Notes under the pieces: generated by a model
The model's database searches: none
The model's input: only the letters and a program-made list of their open reading frames with translations
What the model was told of the DNA's origin: nothing
Shown: in pieces, positions 51,335-59,897 of the stretch
Position numbering within the stretch: the stretch's first letter is position 1
Layout: each line of letters starts with the position of its first letter
NCBI GenBank assembly: GCA_039030335.1
Contig: JBCCEJ010000007.1
Span: 1-64,000 of the forward strand
Reading direction: 5' to 3'
Origin: JBCCEJ01 sp039030335
Lineage (GTDB): Bacteria > Pseudomonadota > Gammaproteobacteria > HK1
DNA: 64,000 bases
Made by a program: the position numbers and the translations under genes

Positions 51335-52546
51335 TCAGATGACGTTGTCATCCTTGAGTGCCTGCCGCTCGGCTTCATTCAGACCCAGCAGGTCGCCGAG
51401 CACCGTGTCGTTATCGGCGCCGAGCCCCCGTCCCAGGTGCTCGACCTTTCCGGGCGTGCGCGACAGCACGGGGAATACGTTCGGCATCGTTATCGATTCG
51501 ATGCGTTCGTCGCCCATCGTTACCAGATCCTCACGCGCCTGGTATTGTGCATCCGCGAAGATATCCGCGATGTTGTAGATAGGACCAGACGGAACTTCGC
51601 CGGACTTCAGGCGCTCGAGCAGATCCGATTGCGGCAGACTCGAAGTCCACTGACCGACGATCCGGTTGACCTCTGGCCGCTCCGCCAGCCGTCGCTCGAT
51701 GCGCCCGAAAGCATCCTCGTGAGCGAGTTCCGGCTGTTCCATCGCATCGGCGAGGCGCGCGAACATCTTGTCGCTCGTGCACGCGATGGCAACCCATTTT
51801 CCGTCAGCGGTGGGGTAGTGCGAATGTGGCACGACGTTGACCGTGTCGGCCCCCATGCGTTCCCGGATGAATCCGTTGAAGGCGTAAGCCGGCGCCATTT
51901 CGTCGAGGAATCGAAACACCGGCTCGTAGAGCGCGATGTCGATGTACTGGCCGATGCCGGTCTGGTCCCGACTACGCAGCGCCATCATGACGCCGAATGC
52001 GCCATAAGTGCCCGAGAGGTAATCGGCAAGGGTCGTGGACCCGGGCATCAGTGGGGGACCGTCCGGCTCGCCAGCCAGATGCGTCAGGCCGCTGAAAGCG
52101 TGGGCGATGCGGGCAAAACCCGGATCGCGCGCTTTCGGGCCGGTCTGACCGTAACCGGTGACGCGCAGCATCACGAGGCGGGGATTCAGTTCGTGGAGGC
52201 GTTCCCAGCCGAGACCCCACTTCTCGAGCGTACCGGTGCGAAAGTTCTCGACCAGTACGTCCGATTGGCAAACCAGCTGCTCCATCAGCTCTTTGCCGCG
52301 CGGAGACTTCAGATCCATCGTGATGCAGCGTTTGTTGCGCGACTCCTGCAGCCAGACCAGCGAGTCGCCGCAGTCCGTCATCGTGCCGAAGCGCCGCAAC
52401 GGGTCGCCGGTGCCGGGCTGCTCCACTTTGATCACCTCGGCGCCAAACTCGGCCAGAAGCGTGCTGCAGAATGGCCCGGCCAGAAAGGTGGCGAGGTCGA
52501 GCACCCGAATTCCTTCGAGCGGGCGTGCGGGCGTCGTCTCGGTCAT
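51335..52546 (-). CDS. CaiB/BaiF family CoA-transferase
   Basis: A 403-residue family III CoA-transferase. LEGIRVLDLATFLAGPFCS, EFGAEVIKVEQPG, the catalytic Asp D175 in TTLADYLSG, and DIALYEPVFRFLDEM are typical. The enzyme moves CoA between carboxylic acids. The ATG overlaps the marR stop as ATGA. With the downstream A-T-TE enzyme it could activate the same acid by two routes or in sequence, which is inference. Confidence 0.88.
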   Translation of the reverse strand: MTETTPARPLEGIRVLDLATFLAGPFCSTLLAEFGAEVIKVEQPGTGDPLRRFGTMTDCGDSLVWLQESRNKRCITMDLKSPRGKELMEQLVCQSDVLVENFRTGTLEKWGLGWERLHELNPRLVMLRVTGYGQTGPKARDPGFARIAHAFSGLTHLAGEPDGPPLMPGSTTLADYLSGTYGAFGVMMALRSRDQTGIGQYIDIALYEPVFRFLDEMAPAYAFNGFIRERMGADTVNVVPHSHYPTADGKWVAIACTSDKMFARLADAMEQPELAHEDAFGRIERRLAERPEVNRIVGQWTSSLPQSDLLERLKSGEVPSGPIYNIADIFADAQYQAREDLVTMGDERIESITMPNVFPVLSRTPGKVEHLGRGLGADNDTVLGDLLGLNEAERQALKDDNVI

Positions 52547-53058
52547 GGCAGTCGTTCGTCCGGATGGAACTGGAGCTGCCCGGCGGCATCGACCTCGGAA
52601 GCGCCCAGATTGTGCTTGAACTTTTCCAGCAGGTGCCGGAGCTGTGCGATTTCCTCGGGCGTGAAGTCGGTCGCCGCGACTTCGTTTACTTCGATGACAT
52701 ACGGCAGCAACTCGTCCTGCAGAGCCCGACCGGCATCGGTCAGAAAAATATTCACCTTGCGGCGGTCGTCAGGGTTGCGCTCACGGCTGATGAGGCCCTT
52801 CTCTTCCATGGTATTGACGGCCGCGGCCGTGGTCGGCTCCATGATCCCTGCACGCCGGCTCAGTTCACGCTGGGTGAGGCCGTCTTCAACCCACAGCTCG
52901 CGCAGGAAGTACCAGTGTCCGATCGCCACTCCATGCGCCTCGATGAGATCGTGCAAAACCTTGGTAAAGGCGCGGTAGCTGTCGCGGATCAAATATCCGA
53001 GGCTGCGCCCTGGCGCATAGATAAAGGCCTCGGAGAGTTCGGATTCTTGTTTACTCAT
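52543..53058 (-). CDS. MarR-family transcriptional regulator
   Basis: A 171-residue winged-helix regulator: LTQRELSRRAGIMEPTTAAA in the recognition helix and the wing LISRERNPDDRRKVNIFLTD. MarR proteins usually respond to aromatic or other organic acids. First gene of the marR-caiB-synthetase unit, so it likely controls its own operon. The start at 53058 was chosen because the long upstream extension crosses the divergent cytochrome gene. Confidence 0.87.
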   Translation of the reverse strand: MSKQESELSEAFIYAPGRSLGYLIRDSYRAFTKVLHDLIEAHGVAIGHWYFLRELWVEDGLTQRELSRRAGIMEPTTAAAVNTMEEKGLISRERNPDDRRKVNIFLTDAGRALQDELLPYVIEVNEVAATDFTPEEIAQLRHLLEKFKHNLGASEVDAAGQLQFHPDERLP

Positions 53059-53102
53059 GCGATGAAATTGCGGACCTTGCCAGCGTGGTAGCCGTGGGCT
53101 CA

Positions 53103-53120
53103 AGAACCGTGTCGGGTTCT
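53103..53120. promoter_or_regulatory. Inverted repeat upstream of marR, possible operator
   Basis: AGAACC (53103-53108) and GGTTCT (53115-53120) form a perfect 6-bp inverted repeat with a 6-base spacer, 45 bp upstream of the marR start in the divergent marR/cytochrome b561 region. It may be the MarR operator. The rest of the ~260-base gap shows no gene. Confidence 0.3.
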
Positions 53121-53319
53121 GTCCGAATCCATGATGGTAACCCTGAGCGGGTGCGGGCCGGTAGCCCGGGTCAGCGGGTCGCTCGCCCGTTGAGGGTCTG
53201 ATGAACGCGAACCGCGGTGCGCTTCGGCGTGTCAAAGGACCCATGACGCATGCACGCTCCACCCACGCCGCGCGGTCTGTTTGCGCAGCCGTCGCGGCAA
53301 GACTGAACCCGCCTTTGTG

Positions 53320-53862
53320 ATGTTCCGGTCGGATTCGGGGAACTGGGGGCTGGCCGCGCGCGGTCTGCACTGGCTGATGGCGGCCGCGATCGTTGGCATG
53401 CTGGTGCTCGGGCACGTCATGGTCGAATACCCAATGTCGGTGACCAAGCTCAAGCTCTACGCCTGGCATAAGTCGATCGGCGTGACCATTTTGGCGTTGT
53501 TGCTGATACGCATGTTGTGGCGTGTCATCGACGAGCGGCCGCAACTGCCTGACGGCATGGGCCGGGCGGCGCGCCGGCTGGCCCGTCTGACGCATGTGCT
53601 CCTGTATCTGTTGATGCTGGTCGTGCCGCTGAGCGGGCTATTGATCAACACGGCCTCCGGATTCCCGCTGAACGTCTTCGGACTGTTCAAGATTCCGCCC
53701 TTGATGGCGTCCGACGAGCAGTGGCAGCTGGTCGGAGAATGGGCTCATGTCATTGCTGGCAGTGTCCTCGCCGCACTCGTGATTGGACACGTGGCCGCCG
53801 CGCTGCACCACCATTTCGTGCGCCGCGACGATCTGTTGAAACGGATGTGGAGAAAATCATGA
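53320..53862 (+). CDS. Cytochrome b561-family membrane protein
   Basis: A 180-residue protein with four transmembrane helices. Heme-ligand histidines are expected in ARGLHWLMAAAIVGMLVLGH, YAWHKSIGVTILAL, and GEWAHVIAGSVLAALVIGH. It carries electrons across or within the inner membrane, often from quinol, as in YodB/CybB. Its stop overlaps the start of the YceI gene; the cytochrome b561-YceI pair is a common operon. Confidence 0.88.
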   Translation: MFRSDSGNWGLAARGLHWLMAAAIVGMLVLGHVMVEYPMSVTKLKLYAWHKSIGVTILALLLIRMLWRVIDERPQLPDGMGRAARRLARLTHVLLYLLMLVVPLSGLLINTASGFPLNVFGLFKIPPLMASDEQWQLVGEWAHVIAGSVLAALVIGHVAAALHHHFVRRDDLLKRMWRKS

Positions 53863-54479
53863 CAACGCACGAAATGAGGTCGCCCAATGGCGTTGCGGTG
53901 CGCTATCGCGCTGGCAGCGCGCTCAGCCGGATGGCGATCCTCGGACTGTTGGTGCTCTGTGCGTGCGCATGGCGCGTCGCGTCCGCGGATACCTGGCGAG
54001 TCGACCAGGAGCGGAGCCGCGTCGGCTTTGTCGCGAGCTACGATTCGATCGAATTTCCCGGCACATTCCGGCAGTGGCAGGCGGCTATCGCGTTCGACCC
54101 GTCAGCGCCGGAACAGGGCCGTCTCGAGGTAGACGTCGACATGGCGAGTGTCGACACGAAGAGCCAGGACCGCGACGCCGGGATACGAAGCGAAGAGTGG
54201 TTCGACACCGCGAGTTTCGGCGCCGCCAGATACCGGAGTCTGGGAATCCGCCCACTAGGGGACGGGCGGTTTGCCGTTGACGCTGAATTTGAAATCAAAG
54301 GCAGGAAATATCCGTTGTCGTCTGAGTTCACCTGGCGCGCGGCGGGCACTGGTGCACGCCTGAGCGGGCAGGTTTCGGTTGACCGGCGCACGTTCGCCGT
54401 AGGTACTGGAGAGTGGGCCGATGAACCGATCATCGGTTTCCGCGTGTTGATCGAATATGACCTCTACCTGACTCGCTAG
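53859..54479 (+). CDS. YceI family periplasmic protein
   Basis: A 206-residue lipocalin-like isoprenoid-binding protein. A signal peptide (ILGLLVLCACAWRVASADTW) precedes the YceI domain: VDQERSRVGFVASYDSIEFP, EEWFDTASFGAARY, FEIKGRKYPLSSEF and DEPIIGFRVLIEYDLYL. It has a long basic N-terminal segment before the hydrophobic core. Translationally coupled to the cytochrome b561 gene by ATGA. This is the second YceI-like protein of the window. Confidence 0.88.
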   Translation: MTTHEMRSPNGVAVRYRAGSALSRMAILGLLVLCACAWRVASADTWRVDQERSRVGFVASYDSIEFPGTFRQWQAAIAFDPSAPEQGRLEVDVDMASVDTKSQDRDAGIRSEEWFDTASFGAARYRSLGIRPLGDGRFAVDAEFEIKGRKYPLSSEFTWRAAGTGARLSGQVSVDRRTFAVGTGEWADEPIIGFRVLIEYDLYLTR

Positions 54480-54687
54480 CGCACGCACGCGGCCAGCTGT
54501 CGTATCGGCGGCGGCAAACAATTTCTGGTGACTACTCCATTTCGGGGAATACAGTTCCGATCAGCGGCCACACCCAAACGCCTGTGCAATAGATTACAAA
54601 GCAGTTTCCGGCTTATGTGCTTCAATACTGGGTACAACGTATTGCATCACGCCGGTCCCGTGATGCGTTACTGGATGTTGGGACTCC

Positions 54688-57210
54688 ATGGCACCTAAGG
54701 TCAAAGACGCACTGCCCCTAGGGTTCAAGCTGCGCAGTTTCGAAATCGGCTCGCCCCTGGGACAGGGCGGTTTCGGGATCACTTATTCGGCTCAGCATTC
54801 GGTCCTGGGTCATCACGTCGCGGTCAAGGAGTACCTGCCGTTCGAAGTGGCGGCGCGCGATGAAGGCGCAACCACCGTCGCCCCAACCGACGAAGACTAC
54901 GTTGAGCTCTACCAGAAGCACCTGGAAGGGTTCGTCGAAGAAGCCGTCATTCTGGCCCGCTTCCGGCACGCCAACATCGTCCGCGTGCAGGACGTGTTCG
55001 AAGCCAACAACACGGCCTATATGGTCATGGATTTCGAACAGGGCGAAAGCCTCGAGCGGATTCTTCGCAAGGGCAAGATGGCAGACGAAGCCGGCTTGCT
55101 GAGCGTTATCCATCCGCTGCTGGACGCGCTCGAGGCGGTGCACGCGGCAGGCTTCATTCACCGCGACATCAAGCCGGACAACATCATCGTTCGTCCTGAA
55201 GGGTCGCCGGTACTGCTCGACTTCGGCGCGGCGCGCCTTGCGATCGGCGTCGCGACCCGGCCCCTTACGGTACTGATGACCAAAGACTACGGCCCGTACG
55301 AACAGTATGACTTCGGCACGGGCAAACAAGGGCCCTGGACCGATATCTACGCGATGGGCGCGACGCTATACCGGGCGGTCACGACGCGACCACCGGTCAA
55401 TGCTTTCAATCGCAACCGGGCGAGGGTCGCGAAGCAGGACGACCCGCTCCCGCCAGTTGCGGATAAGGCTGCCCCCGGGTTCTCGAAGCAATTCCTGGAC
55501 GCCATTGACGCGGCGCTGCTGTTCAAGCCGGAAGATCGACCACAGTCGGTCGAAGAGTGGCGTCAGATGTTGCCGCCGCCCCCCGGAGCGGTCGGGACGT
55601 CGCCGATGCCCATGGTCGAGACTGGCGGACCCGGGGAGCCAGAGAAAAGCGTCAGCGAAGGCCGCGCCGGTGGCGGGCTGAAATGGACTCTGGCCGGGCT
55701 GCTCGGCGGCGCGGCGGTTGCGTCCGCGGCCTGGGCGGGACTGTTGGCCGCTGGCATCGTCGGCGGCGTCGATCCGTCGGAACTCGACCGGGCGCGGTCG
55801 GCGGTGGAGGCGGCCCGTTCGGAAAACGCCGGGATCGCCCAACAGGTCACCCGGCTGAACGCGCAGCTGGAAGATTCCGAAGCGGCGCGGGACAGTGCCT
55901 CCAGGGATCTGGCTCAGGCCACGGCCAGCGCGCAGGCATTGACCGACGAGAAGTTTCGTCTGACGGGCCAGCTCGACGCTTCGCGCTCGGAGGTCGCGTC
56001 GCTGCAGGATGAGATCGAACGTCTGCGTACGGAGATGACCGCCTCGTCTGCCGGAGCTGAACCGCCAGCGACGGTAGAGGCTGCCGTTGCGCCGCTCGAC
56101 GACGCCACGCGCCAGGCGTACGAAGCGCTATTGGCCAGGGGGGCCGAGGCGATCAACGATTTTCGATTGACCACGCCTGCCGGAGACAATGCGCTTGAGC
56201 ACTTCACGAAGGCACGCGACCTCGCACCGGACGCCAATGCCGAGGCGCTGGCCGGTTTTGACTCGATCGTCGATCGCTATCTCGTGCTGGCCGAGCGCGC
56301 CGTCAAGGGCCGGAAATGCAAGCGTGCCGTGCAGTACGTTCGCCGCGGCGCGAAGATAGCACCGGATTCCTCCGTGCTGGCGACAGCTTCGCAGCGTCTC
56401 GGCCAATGCAAGCTCGACGTTGGGGCACTGGCCTTCAACGATACCTTGAAGGTTGCCTCAGATGCGGTGGGCCCGTCGCTGATCGCCATACCCGGCGGCT
56501 CCTTCCGGATGGGTGATCTGAGCGGTTCTGGCGATTCTGATGAGCAGCCGGTTCGCGATGTCACGATCTCGGCAGCGTTTGCGATGAGCCGCTATGAGGT
56601 CACTTTCGACGAGTACGAACTCTACGCGCGGGAAGCGGGAGTCGATATTCCTGGCGACGAGCAATGGGGCAAGGGTAAGCGCCCCGTGGTCAACGTCAGT
56701 TGGGAAGATGCTGCCAACTACGCCAAGTGGTTATCCGGCCAGACCGGCTTTCGGTATCGGCTCCCGAGCGAAGCCGAATGGGAATACGCGGCTCGCGCTG
56801 GGACGGTGACCCCCCGATTCTGGGGCGACGATGCGGATGAGGCCTGCAACTACGCCAACGTCGCCGATCAGACGCTAAAGGATGCAACCGGATATTCCAA
56901 GCCCGTCCATCAATGTGCCGACAAGTTCGTAACCACTGCACCGGTCGGGACGTTTCAGCCCAATGCTTTCGGCGTTCACGACATGCTCGGTAACGTCTGG
57001 GAATGGACGGCCGATTGCTGGAACCCGAGCTACGAAGGTGCCCCCGCGGACGGCACCGCATGGATGGCTGGAAACTGTGCGGAACGCGCGATTCGAGGTG
57101 GTTCGTGGGTGCTGTTTCCGGCCGCGATGCGCTCGGCCAACCGCTTGAAGTTCAAGCAGTCGCGCGTGACCAAACAACTTGGATTCCGGCTGGTGCGCGA
57201 GCTGCGTTGA
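54688..57210 (+). CDS. Membrane Ser/Thr kinase with periplasmic FGE-like domain
   Basis: An 840-residue PpkA-like protein. Kinase domain ~12-290: G-loop GQGGFG, K47 in VAVKEYLP, HRD at 158-160 (HRDIKPDN) and D178 in DFGAARL, all intact. One membrane helix ~334-356, a coiled coil ~365-455, then an FGE/sulfatase-modifying-factor domain from ~599 (AIPGGSFRMGD, RLPSEAEWEYAARAG, DMLGNVWEWTADCW, RAIRGGSW). The active cysteines of true FGEs are absent after GGSW, so this is probably a binding or sensor domain in the periplasm. The gene converges with an FHA-domain gene 40 bases away, its likely partner. No T6SS genes are seen nearby. Confidence 0.9.
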   Translation: MAPKVKDALPLGFKLRSFEIGSPLGQGGFGITYSAQHSVLGHHVAVKEYLPFEVAARDEGATTVAPTDEDYVELYQKHLEGFVEEAVILARFRHANIVRVQDVFEANNTAYMVMDFEQGESLERILRKGKMADEAGLLSVIHPLLDALEAVHAAGFIHRDIKPDNIIVRPEGSPVLLDFGAARLAIGVATRPLTVLMTKDYGPYEQYDFGTGKQGPWTDIYAMGATLYRAVTTRPPVNAFNRNRARVAKQDDPLPPVADKAAPGFSKQFLDAIDAALLFKPEDRPQSVEEWRQMLPPPPGAVGTSPMPMVETGGPGEPEKSVSEGRAGGGLKWTLAGLLGGAAVASAAWAGLLAAGIVGGVDPSELDRARSAVEAARSENAGIAQQVTRLNAQLEDSEAARDSASRDLAQATASAQALTDEKFRLTGQLDASRSEVASLQDEIERLRTEMTASSAGAEPPATVEAAVAPLDDATRQAYEALLARGAEAINDFRLTTPAGDNALEHFTKARDLAPDANAEALAGFDSIVDRYLVLAERAVKGRKCKRAVQYVRRGAKIAPDSSVLATASQRLGQCKLDVGALAFNDTLKVASDAVGPSLIAIPGGSFRMGDLSGSGDSDEQPVRDVTISAAFAMSRYEVTFDEYELYAREAGVDIPGDEQWGKGKRPVVNVSWEDAANYAKWLSGQTGFRYRLPSEAEWEYAARAGTVTPRFWGDDADEACNYANVADQTLKDATGYSKPVHQCADKFVTTAPVGTFQPNAFGVHDMLGNVWEWTADCWNPSYEGAPADGTAWMAGNCAERAIRGGSWVLFPAAMRSANRLKFKQSRVTKQLGFRLVRELR

Positions 57211-57250
57211 TTTGTGCCCGACGGTGCGGGCGGCAAAGGCGCCAGTACCG

Positions 57251-58486
57251 TCAGGGCTTCCGCGGCTCTTCTTCTGCGCCGCCGAACACATCGAAGTCGA
57301 CCGTACCGTCCGTCGCGACCTGATCGGTATCCACGGTATCTTCCTCGCTGCTTTCTGCAGGCGGCACGGCACTCTCGTTCACGACCGTTTCGGCAAACTC
57401 TTTCCCTGGCGGTCGGGCATCCTGATTTGCGGGCGAGAAAGCGGCTGCCTGCTCTCCCGTCGCGACCATCGTCTCGATAAAGGCGTTCGGATCTACGCCG
57501 ACTGTCGCCGACATGTCTTCGGCACCCGGCAGCGCGAATTCGAACTCGGCGCTCTCCAGCTGGATGCGTGAGCCGTGGTGCAGCATCCGCTCGCCGTGCA
57601 GTCGCTCACCGTTCAGGAAGGTGCCGTTCAGGCTACCCTGGTCGACCAGCCAGTAACCGCCCTGCCGGTATTCGATAACTGCGTGACGCCGCCCGACGGT
57701 CTTCATTCGTACGACGATGCTCTGCACGTCTTCGGCCTGGGCTTTCGAGCGCCCGATCTGAATCGTATCGGCCAGCAGTTCGTGCTCGGCTTCGCCGGTC
57801 GTGTTGCTCAGGTCTTTGAGGATGCCGACGGTCCGGCCATCGGTGGGTCGGCGGCGTTTCGGTGCAGCGGCCTGACCACTGGCCGCCGGCTTGTCGGTGT
57901 TCGGTTTACGGAACACGAGCCACGCGGCGACGCCCAGAATGACGAAGATCGCGGCGCCCGCGCTGAGCGCGATCCAAAGTCCCGATTCGTTGTTGGTTTT
58001 GCCGGTCTCGTTGCCCGGTGTCGGTGCGGGACCCGGTGTTGGCGCAGGAGATGGGGCCGGGGCCGGCGCGGGAGCGGGTTTCTCGGCCTTTTGGGCCGCT
58101 TCCTCGGCAGCCTTACGGGCGGCTTCTTCGGCAGCTCTGGCAGCCGCCTCCTCGGCAGCGATGCGCGCTGCTTCTTCGGCTGCCTTGGCGGCCGCCTCTT
58201 CGGCCGCTATCCGGGCAGCCTCCTGCGCTGCTTCAGCGGCGGCGTCTTCGGCCGCCTTCAGCGCCGCCTCCTCTGCCGCCCTGCGCGCATCTTCTTCCTC
58301 GCGCGCTACGGTCGATTCCAGATCCTCGATCTCGACTTTTTGCGCCGCGGCTGGTGCTATCGACGTGGCGAGTGCGCACGCGACGATCAGCGCGCCCAAC
58401 CACCCTTTGAGGAAGGTCTTCGGCGGCGCCGTGCGCGTAGACACTGAAGGCGATGAAGGCACGGAATACAGCTGCAGGATCAACAA
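57251..58486 (-). CDS. FHA-domain membrane protein with Ala/Glu-rich rod
   Basis: A 411-residue protein. An N-terminal hydrophobic export segment (~28-48) is followed by eight octads of the form AAEEAAxx (70-133), a Pro/Ala linker, a membrane helix (~168-194), then an FHA domain (~220-320): IQIGRSKAQ, VGRRHAVIEY, YWLVDQGSLNGTFLNGERL. The rod would lie in the periplasm and the FHA domain in the cytoplasm, where it could bind phosphothreonine made by the convergent kinase. The usual SRRH serine reads G. An acidic, Thr-containing tail (TVDTDQVATDGTVDFD) may be a phosphorylation target. Start could also be GTG at 58444. Confidence 0.85.
   Translation of the reverse strand: MLILQLYSVPSSPSVSTRTAPPKTFLKGWLGALIVACALATSIAPAAAQKVEIEDLESTVAREEEDARRAAEEAALKAAEDAAAEAAQEAARIAAEEAAAKAAEEAARIAAEEAAARAAEEAARKAAEEAAQKAEKPAPAPAPAPSPAPTPGPAPTPGNETGKTNNESGLWIALSAGAAIFVILGVAAWLVFRKPNTDKPAASGQAAAPKRRRPTDGRTVGILKDLSNTTGEAEHELLADTIQIGRSKAQAEDVQSIVVRMKTVGRRHAVIEYRQGGYWLVDQGSLNGTFLNGERLHGERMLHHGSRIQLESAEFEFALPGAEDMSATVGVDPNAFIETMVATGEQAAAFSPANQDARPPGKEFAETVVNESAVPPAESSEEDTVDTDQVATDGTVDFDVFGGAEEEPRKP
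58088..58279 (-). repeat. Eight 24-bp repeats coding for AAEEAAxx octads
   Basis: Eight consecutive 24-nt units encode AAEEAALK, AAEDAAAE, AAQEAARI, AAEEAAAK, AAEEAARI, AAEEAAAR, AAEEAARK and AAEEAAQK. The protein segment should be a continuous, highly charged helix like the TolA rod. Several units are near identical in DNA, so copy-number change by slippage is plausible. Confidence 0.8.
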
Positions 58487-58662
58487 CCCAGTCCTTTAGT
58501 CTGACTCATGATTCGCATGAATCAAGCGATCCTTGGGCGATCGAACAGACGACACCTCACGGCAGCGCCGCGGTCACGCCGTTGAAGACGGCTCGATTCT
58601 CAAACGCGCTATGTGACAGAACGGGGTTTAAGGACTCAGGTCACCTGGGATTCCAGTTCTTG

Positions 58663-59322
58663 TCAGGCGATCGAAGCCGCGATCGGGTGTCCCAACACGC
58701 GAGCCAGGTCGCCGAGTGCCTGGCCTGGCTCCGTGACTTTGATGGTCTGCATTCCGAGCGCCCTGGCCGGCTTCAGGTTGATGCCCAGGTCGTCCAGGTA
58801 GACGGCTTCTTCCGGCTTGATGCCGAGGGTCTCGCAGGCGAACTCGTAGAACCGGAGCTCGGGCTTGCGGACGCCGACTTTCGAGCTTTCGACCACAACC
58901 TCGAAGAGCTGCATGACATCGGCTACGGCGGCAGCTCGCGCCGGGTCGGCGCTCATACCCGGGCCGCGCCCCGAGCGGACATTGTTGGTCAGACACGCGA
59001 TCCGGTACTGCTGACGCAGCTCGCGGAGCGCGGCGACCATCACCGGGCGTACCTCGCCTGACAGCAGCCCCAACACATCGCTGCCCGGCACGTCGTGACC
59101 CAACGCCGCCGCTTCAACCCGAAACAGCTCGGAGAACGCCGAGGCATCGATGTCACTGCGCTCGAACTGCGCCCAGGCGTTCGTGTCGGGGTTTCGGGAG
59201 TTGACAGTGCGGATGAAGTCGGTTGGGAGCCCGCGCGAGATTTCGTACCGGTTGAACGCTTCGAAGGGACTGCTGGTGATAACTCCACCAAAGTCCCAGA
59301 GAACGGTCGTGATGGTAGGCAT
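58663..59322 (-). CDS. HAD-family hydrolase
   Basis: A 219-residue HAD protein of the epoxide-hydrolase-N/ACAD10-like group. Motif I is LWDFGGVITSSPFEAFNRYE, with only the first Asp kept, motif II IACLTNNVRSG, motif III VGVRKPELRFYEFA, and motif IV EAVYLDDLGINLKPA. Dehalogenase or phosphatase activity is possible; the second motif-I Asp is G, so classical phosphatase activity is doubtful. CGGAGGG precedes the ATG. The ~176-base gap between it and the FHA gene start shows no gene. Confidence 0.82.
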   Translation of the reverse strand: MPTITTVLWDFGGVITSSPFEAFNRYEISRGLPTDFIRTVNSRNPDTNAWAQFERSDIDASAFSELFRVEAAALGHDVPGSDVLGLLSGEVRPVMVAALRELRQQYRIACLTNNVRSGRGPGMSADPARAAAVADVMQLFEVVVESSKVGVRKPELRFYEFACETLGIKPEEAVYLDDLGINLKPARALGMQTIKVTEPGQALGDLARVLGHPIAASIA

Positions 59323-59849
59323 TAGCCCTCCGACGGTGTCCGATGCTTGACGCTTGGGTGCGCGATGCGCAAGCGACCTCGAAAGCGGCCCCCGCGTTGT
59401 CTTGAACCCGGCTGAAAAAGTACAGCGACGGCGATTATGCCACGCCCGGGTTCGCCCCGATTGCTGTAAGGCGGCCCGACAGAAACGCGAATTCTTTGGG
59501 TTGTAGAGTGTGAAGCGAGTCGCATTTTTTCGCTAAGGTGTGCGAGTCAGATCCTCCACTACGAAAATAAGATATTGATTTTAATAGATAAATTTGAAGA
59601 TCTCGACGATGTCAAGTTTGCCGACAGAATCGACCATGGGCGAACGTAGGTATCAATTTGCTTAGAAACTCCATAAAAGCGCTAATTTTCGTCTTTTTCA
59701 CTCTTCCCCGGCGCAACAGTGACCCGGCAGGCCGTGGGCATCGTGTTAGCGCCGATCCGGTCCGGTGGTTCGTCTGGGCTTCATAAGCCTGTTCGAAACT
59801 GGAAAATAAGTTAAATAAAAACAGATGTTTACGACTATTTATCGACATT
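59323..59849. other. AT-rich intergenic region upstream of the PEP-CTERM gene
   Basis: About 525 bases between divergent genes. Much of 59510-59720 and 59790-59850 is markedly AT-rich compared with the window. No protein or RNA gene is recognised. Long AT-rich stretches upstream of a sigma-54 promoter may contain activator sites. Confidence 0.45.
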
Positions 59850-59888
59850 TGGCACGGCACTGGCCACAGACATGGCACGTAATCTGCA
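59850..59888 (+). promoter_or_regulatory. Tandem sigma-54-type -24/-12 elements
   Basis: TGGCACG-N4-TGGCC at 59850-59865 matches the -24/-12 consensus TGGCACG-N4-TTGCW, with GG and GC correctly spaced. Its start would be near 59876, leaving a 22-base leader with the ribosome-binding site. A second element, TGGCACG-N4-CTGCA at 59873-59888, fits better by sequence, but its start would fall at the ATG. PEP-CTERM genes are known to be RpoN-controlled in some bacteria (the PrsK/PrsR link). Confidence 0.6.
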
Positions 59889-59897
59889 TGGGGAGGT

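Noticed and set aside
53059..53595. Upstream extension of the MarR frame
   Set aside because: It crosses the divergent cytochrome b561 gene and its sequence is low in family similarity; the HTH protein begins at 53058.
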